Assembly (NCBI RefSeq): GCF_963924675.1 | Contig: NC_089220.1 | Coordinates: 50,168,639-50,232,638, forward strand | From: Phocoena phocoena | Lineage: Eukaryota > Chordata > Mammalia > Artiodactyla > Phocoenidae | Reading direction: 5' to 3' | Length of the DNA stretch: 64,000 nt | The notes under the pieces: generated by a model | Seen by the model: the letters and a program-made list of their open reading frames with translations, nothing else | The model's database searches: none | Told to the model about the DNA's origin: nothing | In this document: one piece after another, positions 54,990 to 64,000 of the stretch | How positions within the stretch are numbered: position 1 is the stretch's first letter | How the letters are laid out: every line of letters starts with the position of its first letter | Position numbers and translations under genes: made by a program

Positions 54990-57699
54990 ACTGATTCATC
55001 CAGAAACATAGCCCAGAGAGATGGAATATATAAAAAAGAAGAGACATGGAGGAAGAGAGAGAAGAACTAAGTCTAATCAGAATTACATTAGGATGTAAAA
55101 GGGAGAATGAGGAAGAGGCAATATTTGAAGAGACAGAGCCTGAGAGTTTTGCAAAATTGTTGAAAGTCATCAATCCTGAGATCTAGGAAGTCCTAACAAG
55201 TTCCAAGCAGGGTAAATAAACAGAAATCCATACCTAGATACATCATAGTAAAACTGTATATCAGAGAAAAAGATACACTCTTAAAAGCTGCCGGAGAAAA
55301 GAAAGATCATCTTCAAATGAATGGCAACTAATGACTGACTTCTCATTAGCAACAACTCAAGAATAAATCATATTAGCCAATGTGCTTAATGAAAGTAACG
55401 GTCCACCTAGAATTCTATACTCAGTAAAAATATCTTTTAAGAACCGAGGTAAAATAAAGACATTTTCAAACAAAAACTGAGACAGCTGGTCAATAACAGA
55501 CCCTCACTTTAAGAAATTCTAATAGATGTTGTACTTCTGGCAAAAGACAAATGATCAAAATTAAACATCTGAAATGCAACAAGCAATAGTGTGACAAGAT
55601 ACTGGTAAAGTGTGTGGGTAGATTTAAACATAAAAAAGGCTAAGCTTTTTCTGATGCCTAATTTAAGGCAGGGGCTGCAGGGAACAGGATAGGACTAACT
55701 AGAGAAGAGGGTGCTCAGATTTAAAAGCTTGTGAAGTATTTGAACCCTGTGGAAAGAAGTAAAATTATTAACTTGGAACTTTGTGAAGCATTCGTGCTGA
55801 AATAGAGTATCTACTAGATGACTAGAAATAAATCACCTAATTTCTATACAAGCAAAGAGGAAAAAATGGAAAGATAACAAAAAACTCAAAACATTTTCAA
55901 AATGACAAAGTTAAAGAAGGAGGAGGAGGAGAAATGAAGGGGGGCAAATATAAAACACATCTGATGAAAAAAGTGTATCAGAATTACTTTCAGTAGAAAT
56001 AGGCTAAACTCTCTAGATATGTCAGACTAGATAAAAATAAAATCCAGCTATTTTCAGGTTATAAGACATATCTAAAATATAAAGATACACAAAGTTTCCA
56101 TCAGAAGATATGCCATGCAAATACTAACCAAAAGAAAACTAGTGTAGCCATATTAACACCAGCAAAATAGATTTTAAGGCAAATAACATTACTACAGATA
56201 GAGGAGCATTACAAAATTATAAAATGTTCTATTAACCAGAAAGCTATAACAATTCTGAATTCATATACACCCAAAAAGGTAGCCTAAAGATATATATATA
56301 AAGTAAAATCTGATAGGATCATAAGGGGAAACTAACAAATCTACAGTTAGAGTGGGAGTTTTTAATTTTAATACCTGTTACAGTAATTGATAGAACAGGA
56401 AGTAAAATAATAAAAAAAGGATACAGGAGATTTGAACACAACTAGCAAGATTAATAAAATGCACACATATAAAACACTCCCGTGAAGTGTTTGTGTATAT
56501 ATATACATATACATGCACATATATGCACAGATATAATTAGAATATATATTCTTAATGAAAACAAAGAGTATATTTATGAGAACTGATTACATGCTAGTCC
56601 TTAAAGCAAGCCTCAACATATTCCAAAGGACTGGTATTAGATAAGTAGAGACCACACTCTCTGAATATTAACACAATTAAGTTAGACATTAATAACAGAA
56701 AGGTAACTATAAAAATAGCATATTGTTAGAAATTTAAATTATTTTCCTAAACAACTTATGGGTCAAATAATAAATAATCATGGAAAGTATAAAATATTAG
56801 AACTAAAATGACAAAATACTGCTTATCAAAACTTGAGGAATACAGCTAAAGAGGTACTTAGAAGAAAATGTATAGCTTTATATACTTACATTAAAGAATT
56901 AAAAAGTCTCAAAAAGAATGAGTTGAGCATCCAATGTCAGAAATTCAAGAAATAACAGCATAACAAACCCATAGAAAGTAGGAAGAAATAAGAAGGAGCA
57001 GATATTAATGAAAAAATTAAAAACACAACAGAGTGGATCAAGTAGACCAAAAATTGGTGTTTCTGAAGGCTGATAAACCTGTGGCAAGACTATTCAAGGT
57101 GGGTGGCGGGGAGGAAAGGAAGGCACCACTCGACAACTCTAGGAATGAAAAAGGGGCCATATCTATAGCTACTACAGAGAATAAATAGTATTATGAACAA
57201 CTTGAGTTTATGCCAATAAATTTTAAAATCTAAATGAAATGGATAGACTCCTGGGGCTGGAGGTGGGAGTGAGGAAACTTGACTCAAGAAAAAAATGGAA
57301 AATGTGAATAATCCCAGAGCTTTAAATAGATTGAATCAGAGATTTAAAACCTCCTCCACAAAGCACCAAACCCAGATGGCTTTAAAGATGAGTTCTTACA
57401 AACACTCAAAGAACAAGTAATTCAATCTTCCAAAAAATCTATTCCAGAATATAAAAGAAGGAACACTACCCAATCCACTTTTGAACATAGATGTAAAATT
57501 GCTAAAAAAGTAATTAGTAAATAGGATCCAGTGATGTATAAAAAGGGTAATATATTACACTAACTTGTACTTAATCCAAGGAATGGAACATTGGTTTAAT
57601 ATTACAAATATTATTTATTTTTTATATAAGTCATCATATTAAGAGACCAAAGAAGAAAAAACAATTATCTCAGTATGATGCAAAAAAAATCACTCTTGA
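54990..57699 (+). mobile_element. Old L1M copy, 5' portion
   Basis: L1M sequence in plus orientation (AATTCTATACTCAGTAAAAAT, AATAAAGACATTTTCAAAC, then ORF2-like CACCAAACCCAGATGGC). It is heavily mutated. It continues after the SINE at 57700. Confidence 0.75.
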
Positions 57700-58006
57700 G
57701 GGCTTCCCTGGTGGCGCAGTGGTTGAGAATCTGCCTGCTAATGCAGGGGACACGGGTTCGAGCCCTGGTCTGGGATGATCCCACATGCCACGGAGCGACT
57801 AGGCCCGTGAGCCACAACTACTGAGCCTGCGCATCTGGAGCCTGTGCTCCTCAACAAGAGAGGCCGCGATAATGAGAGGCCCGCGCACCGCGATGAAGAG
57901 TGGCCCCCGCTTGCCACAACTAGAGAAAGCCCTCGCACAGAAACGAAGACCCAACACAGCAAAAATAAATAAATTAATAAACTCCTACCCCCAACAAAAA
58001 AAAAAA
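57700..58006 (+). mobile_element. CHR-type SINE (long form) with target-site duplication
   Basis: Long form flanked by a perfect 18-bp direct repeat, AAAAAAAATCACTCTTGA, at 57682-57699 and 58007-58024. Confidence 0.94.
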
Positions 58007-60840
58007 AAAAAAAAATCACTCTTGAAAACTCAACATTCATAAATTGAAAATCGGGTAAAAGGGCATGTCATTAATTTGAAAAAGGCCATCTACAAACAAA
58101 CAAACAAGCAAAACCCTAAAGCAATCATCAAACTTAATAGTTAATAGTTGAAAACAATCACTCTGAGATTAGGACCAAGAAAAATTGGCTTCTATTTAAC
58201 ACTGTACTTCAGGTCCACCAGTGTAGTAAAGAAAAGGAGATAAAAAGGAATAAAGATTGGGATGCAAGAAACAAAACTGTCATCATCTGTAGATTACATG
58301 CTTCTATATAGAAAATAAAAATATAATGAACAGATGAATTTTGAAAATTAATATAAGAAAGCTTGCCAGAAACAAAAGTATTCAAGTCAACTGCATTTCA
58401 AAACACCAGCAACAATCAAGAAATTTAATTTTTTTAAAGAAATTTAGTTTTTAAAAAACAATAAAAAATACAAAGAAGCCAAGAATAAACCCAACAAAAG
58501 ATATACAAGATCCCTATGAAGATACTATAAAACTCTATTGAAAGACATCAAAAAGTCCGGCATAGAGAGACATACTATACACCTGGATTTGAAGTCTCAA
58601 TTTCATAACATGTTTATCACCCTCAAATGATCTAAGATTGAGTACAGTAACATAAAATCTCAATATGGTACTTTATTTGACAATCTGATTCTAAAGTTTA
58701 TACAAATGAGGAAGCACTGTGGAAAACAATTTAGCAGTTCTAAAAGTTGAATGTAGACTAACCATTTGACCCAGGAATCCCACTCCTAGGTACCCAAAAG
58801 AATAAAAAATAGGGGCTCAGATACTTGTATGCCAATATTCATATCAAGACTATTCACGATACACAAAAGGTGGCAACAACCCAAGTGTCCCAACAACAGA
58901 TGAACGGATAAACAAAATGTGGTATATGCATACAGTGTAATCGTATTCACCATAAAAAGGAAGGAAGTTCTGATAGATACTGCAACACAGCGAACCTTGA
59001 AAATATTATGCTAAATAAAATAAGCCAGACTCAAAAAGACAAATATTGTATGATTCCATTTATATGAAATATCTAGGAAAATGCAAATACATAAAGACAG
59101 AATGATTAGAAGTTAGCAGGGACTGGGGTAAGGAAGGAGGGAGAGTTTCTGTTTGGAGTAATGAAGAGTTTTGGAACTAGAGAGTGGTAACACTGCACGA
59201 CATTGTGAATGTAATTAATGCCACCGAACTGTACAGTCACCTGGTTAAGATGGCAAATTATTGAAAAATAGTAAAGAAAATTCATACAAAAGAACAAAAG
59301 GCCCTAAATAACCAAACTATTCCTGAAGAACAAGAACAAGATAGGGTGGGGATGGGGCTTTTACCACCCAACATTTAGACTTCTAGTAAAGCCACTGTAA
59401 TTTAGATACTGAGGTTCTGTCACAAGAATAAATAAACAGACAAACTGCACAGAATAAAGAACTTAGAAACAGACCACACATACATGGAAACTTGATGTGT
59501 AACAGACTGAGTTTGCATGTTAGTAGGGAAAGAGGGGACTATTTAATATATGACACAAGAACAACTAGTTATCCATACTGAAAATATAATGAAATTGGAT
59601 CCCTACCTTAAACCAACCAAATAAAAAATTCAGATTTAAGAAAAAAAGATTTAAACATGGAAGGCAAAACCAAAAATCATTTAGAAGACAATACAGGAGA
59701 CTTTATGATCTCCATAATGGGAAAGATTTCTTAAGATGCAGAAAGCACAAAGCGTTAAGGAAAAGACTGAAATTACATTAAAATTTAAAACTTCTGTTGA
59801 ACAAAGGATAATCACCAAGAAAGTGCAAAGATAAGCTACAAACTAAGAAGGCATATTCAACTCATACAACTATATAATTAAAGTATTCCTATAAATCAGT
59901 AAAAGACAACTCAATAGACAAATGAGCAAAAGACAGGAACCAGCATTTTTACAGAAGAGAAAACACAAATAGTTCATAAGGTTATGAAAATACATTCCAC
60001 TGTAATCATGGAAAGTAAACAAAAACCACACTCACTGGATTGGCAAAAACTTTAAGGCCAGATGGCATCAAATGTTGTCAAGGATGTGGAGCAAGGAGGG
60101 GGCTGGTGGTAGTGTAGATTGATAACAAATATTTTGGCAACACTGACATTCCCAAGTAAATGTGGAGATGTGTGCACCAGGCAACCCAGCATTCCATTCC
60201 TTGGTATACGCCCTAGGAGTGTACATGTCCTGTTGCGTGTATAACAGGAGATATATTACCGAGAATGCTCAATGTAGCACTGCTTACAACCCAGAAAAAC
60301 CCTGAAGCATTCAAATATTCATCCATAGTGGAATAGATAAGGAAATTGCCGTAAATTCACACAATAGAATATTATACAGGACACACATCAGATGAATGCA
60401 TCCAGGGATGATTTTCAAAATATTTAATAACTAACCAAACAGAATAAACACCAAGTAAACACAGGTAGAGCCATGCAAGTGCACACCAGCTGAATACAAG
60501 TAATGTGTGAATCTAAAAAGCATCATGTTAACTAAAAGAATTAAGTCATGAAAGAAAACACATGCTCTGATTCAAAAACCAAATAATATATTGTTTAGAG
60601 ACAGATGCATGTGTGATAAAACTATAAAGAAAATAGTGATTAATAAGAAATCAAGATAGTGGTACCCTGTGAGGGTGGGAGGAAAAATATAATCAGTGAA
60701 GGATAAACAGGGGGCTTCTAAGGTACTGATTCTAGCTGATTTTTTAATCTGGAAGTTAAACACGACAGTTACTTTACATACTCTTTTGTACATACGTTTC
60801 AAATTTTTAAATTAAAGAATAAAACTTTAAGAAAGTAATA
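58007..60840 (+). mobile_element. Old L1M copies, 3' portion
   Basis: Plus-strand L1 ORF2 and 3' sequence (CCCACTCCTAGGTACCC; CAACAGATGAACGGATAAAC; GGGACTGGGGTAAGGAAGG), then a second L1 3' stretch to about 60840. All reading frames are broken. Confidence 0.72.
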
Positions 60841-61500
60841 TTAGGTAGCTCACGGAATCATCAGGGAAGCTGGAGAACCAGCCTCTGATCTATGTAGAGA
60901 GGAGCAAGGCCTGAAACCCTTCCAGAGAACCAGTCTGATGCACGAACTGCCCCAGCCACTGGTGAGCATCACACTGCAGCTTGTAGCACTGCCTTTTGCC
61001 AGGGACCTTATCTTCCTACAACTTCTACTGCTCGCTAAGAATCCTCTTCAGGTCCTGACTTTTACAGGTTTATTCCTGAACCCAAATCTAGCACACATAC
61101 ATCTAACAAACAGCATCCAAGTTACTTGCTCACAACCTAGCTGCAAGGGAAACTGAAAAATACCTGGCACTCAGGTTCTTTTATATGGGGCACCTACCAT
61201 GAGCTATGCCCAATTCTGGACACTGGAGACACAATAGGGAACAAAACCCACTTCTTTATAGAATATACATTCTATGAAGGTAGGTAGGAGGTACTCAGAC
61301 AACTAAAATAAATACTCCAACAAGACTCGCTTAGTGGGGAACACTACAAGAGGAAGGGGGTTCAAATGCTGGGCATCTAAAAAGAATAAATGTCTTCCAC
61401 ATAATATGGATGGTCTGTGTCACCATCTATGAATATATAAAGTGAACTATTAAGTTAAAGAAATACACACTTAAGGATTTGAATACACATTGCTAAATTT
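60841..61500. other. KLHDC1 intron 1, unassigned
   Basis: A GC-richer block at 60900-61160 with a 72-codon plus-strand frame, and a MIR/L2-like patch at about 61170-61280 (CTGGACACTGGAGACACAATAG-type). No gene recognised. Confidence 0.4.
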
Positions 61501-62310
61501 CTCTTCAGAAAAGGTTACCAGTGCATGAGTAATTCATTTCCCCATGCTCTTCTCAAAAATTCTTTTTAATATTTGCAAATTGGAAAAGAAAAAATTCATT
61601 ATTTTCAGCTGGGTTTCTTTGATTCATATTCTATTTTTATTTCTTCTTTTGTAAACTGTTGTGCATATCCATTGCTCATTTTTCAAGGGAAATATTCATT
61701 TTTAATTTTACAGGACCTTTGTCTATCATAAATGTTGCAAATACCTCCCCCAGTTTGTCATTTGCCTTCTTACTTTATGGTGTTTAAAAAGCACAGATTT
61801 TAATTTTTTTAAAACTTTGATCTTGACTGCTCTAAGATGATTAAACAATTTTCACTTACATTAAAAAAAATTTTGGTCTACCAATCCTTTTCCCTTATAG
61901 TTTTTTCCCAATTCAGTTTTTCTTTTCCCAACTCAAGATTTTACAAGAGTCACATATTTTCTTTGGTATCATATAGCTTAACTTCTCTACATTTGTCAAT
62001 CCTAAAACTCCACTATCATTTTCCTCCAGCTGTCCCAGGACCATTTATTGAATAAGCAATTGTTTTTCCAGAATTGAAATGCTACCTTTTATATACAAAA
62101 TACTCTTATATGCTTGGCTGTTTATGTTATTTCTTCTCCGTTCCATCATGCTTTCTCAGCGTGCATCAGGACCACTGATTTAAAAGTATCATAATATGTT
62201 TTAATATCTGGTAGTATAAACCTTCATTCTTTTCAGACATTTTCTAAATTGATTCTTCTTCCCTTTAAGTCCTATTCAAAACAGAAATATATAGTTAAAC
62301 AGATTCAGCT
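61501..62310 (-). mobile_element. Old L1 fragment, reverse
   Basis: The plus strand reads as reverse L1 3' sequence (TGTGCATATCCATTGCTC, GTTGCAAATACCTCCCCCAG, CAGGACCATTTATTGAATA). Confidence 0.65.
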
Positions 62311-64000
62311 GCTAGCTTCTATAAGGAAAAGTTTAGGGCAAAATGTATTAATATCAATTGTGTTAGGGAAATAAAACTGTTCATACAATTAAACAGTAAA
62401 GAAAGCATATCATCTGTAAGGATGCTAAAACTCTGTGCTTCTCCTCCAAAATTTGGAAAAAACTACTCACAAGTTTTAAATGCTCCTAGTTGCAATACTA
62501 AAGTTTGTATGAATTTCAGTAATGTGGAAAGGATATGGAAGAACTAGGAGCGAGAGAATATTCTGGCACCAATTAGAATTTACCACTTACTTTTTTCAGC
62601 TTTGCTGCTCTTACCTCTAGAGGTAGGGCTGTTTTCAGATACAAAGTCCTTTAGAAAATGCTCAACGATAGGGTAATAAGTAATTTAGACAGATATATGT
62701 TAGCCATTCAAGTTTTAGGATATACATTTGTCAATTTTAACACACATTGTGTTAATGAGGAGGAAAATTGTGCTTGGAACATACAATCTGGAATCATCTG
62801 ACCATTATTCTTAACTGCTGACTACTGGATTACCTCCAGATTCCAGGGTCTTTTCGCTGTTCAGAAGGATCTGAATAAAACAATTGTGGGAAGGATTCTA
62901 TTTTTTCTCACGATATGCCATGTCTTCTTTTCTGCCTCCTACTCTCCCTTTCCTTCCGCTTATGCCTTAGACATATTTTAAGCGCTGACAATCCCTGGAA
63001 TTTAAAAAGTAGTAGACTTGATCTAAATCTGTGTGGTACTTTCCAGGGTGGCTCATACAGCATTTACTCATTGGATCAATCAGTAGTAGGAAGTATTTGT
63101 ATTCACTGACTGCCACCTGAAGACCTGAAATCTTATCAATTACACAATTTTCAAGATTAAAATGAGATATAAAAAATTCAGACATTTCAGTTATGGGCTC
63201 AACAGAAATCTATACTGTCACAAGATATAAGATATTACAGATTACTATTTTAAGTGAGATTTTTTTTTTCATTTAACTTTTACAATATTAAGAACCAATA
63301 TAGCAGATGAAGTTTGACACCTGTACATCTTCAAGTGGCAGAGCTCAAAAACAATCAAAATATTTCTTCTGCAAAAACCATCATTATATATAGACTACTT
63401 TTTCATCAAGAACAAATGGTGGAAATATTAGACCTTAAGAGAGCATAGTCACCTAATTTATGTTTATCATAGAAAAAATAGCCTTTGGAAATCCAATATA
63501 CCTATGTTGGAATCTGCTGCCCTTGAGGTCAAACGGTCATTCAAATTATTTACTTACTGATTCATCTTCCTTATTTTTAAAATGGGGACATTACTTACCT
63601 TACAAGATACGGTAAGGATTATACAAGATTAGGGATATGAGATTTCCTAGCACATGCCACGTATAGTAGGCACTCAAATGTGAGCTCTGATTTTCTCATC
63701 CTGATACTGAATCAAATTAAAAATAAACACACAAACAAAACAACAACAAAAACCAACTTGGATCTGAGAATCATTTAACATATACAGTATGTTCTTTATT
63801 TCAGTGAGCGATTCAGTCATGTTACATCTGTCACATAATAGCATCGAGTCAGTCAGGAAAATGTAGGTTCTACATCCAGTAGAACTCCAGATGGCTCGCT
63901 TTTCTTTTTTTTAATCTGTAAACTAAAGGGGTTGTTTTCCATCTTTAAAATCCTTGATTCTATTATCCTACGATTATAGAGACAAAACAAATACACATAC
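62311..64000. other. KLHDC1 intron 1, window end
   Basis: AT-rich intron. A MIR-like segment is visible at about 63560-63710 (AAAATGGGGACATTACTTACC ... GTAGGCACTCAAATG-type). There is no GC-rich promoter or first exon of KLHDC1 before the window ends. Confidence 0.45.

Noticed and set aside
53144..64000. KLHDC1 first exon
   Set aside because: I looked for a GC-rich segment encoding the expected N-terminus with a phase 0 donor and found none. It must lie beyond the window.

Overview
The window is mammalian nuclear DNA, most likely from a whale or dolphin. Its genes are intron-rich with GT-AG splice sites, and about two dozen copies of the tRNA-derived CHR-type SINE typical of the cetacean/hippo lineage are present. 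Ancient L1, L2, MIR, hAT-Charlie and MaLR repeats fill most of the rest. I saw no BovB or Bov-tA/ART2 repeats, which argues against a ruminant. The species call is an inference from repeat content.

Two genes can be read exon by exon, both on the minus strand. KLHDC2 (1207-14174) is complete: 13 coding exons, 1221 nt including the stop, 406 codons, with a CpG-island promoter at about 13.7-14.7 kb and an AATAAA signal at 1038-1043. KLHDC1 (21203-53143) lies upstream in the same orientation. Twelve coding exons (1125 nt including the stop) are present, but the first coding exon lies beyond base 64000. All exons are open with canonical splice sites. The two genes are tandem paralogs: coding exons 2-12 have the same intron phases and lengths that differ only by multiples of three.

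Both proteins are six-bladed Kelch propellers that serve as substrate receptors of cullin-RING ubiquitin ligases reading C-terminal glycine degrons. The pocket residues known from human KLHDC2 (Tyr163, Lys147, Trp191, Arg236, Arg241, Ser269, Trp270) are all present, and the key Arg/Arg/Ser set is also found in KLHDC1.

Layout: 1-1030, flank downstream of KLHDC2; 1.03-14.2 kb, KLHDC2 with several intronic SINEs; 13.7-14.7 kb, CpG island; 14.7-21.2 kb, intergenic sequence with a composite L1 carrying two SINEs and a hAT element, then a reversed MaLR LTR and an unexplained exon-like open segment (18946-19056); 21.2-53.1 kb, KLHDC1 with large repeat-filled introns (long L2 at 21.7-24.4 kb, L1 block at 43-49.3 kb); 53.1-64 kb, part of KLHDC1 intron 1, mostly an old L1.

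I found no new multi-gene system. The points most worth checking are the exon-like segment at 18946-19056, a 482-bp retrocopy-like insertion at 50001-50482, a perfect 34-bp palindrome at 24076-24109 and a 111-bp tandem duplication at 30334-30555.
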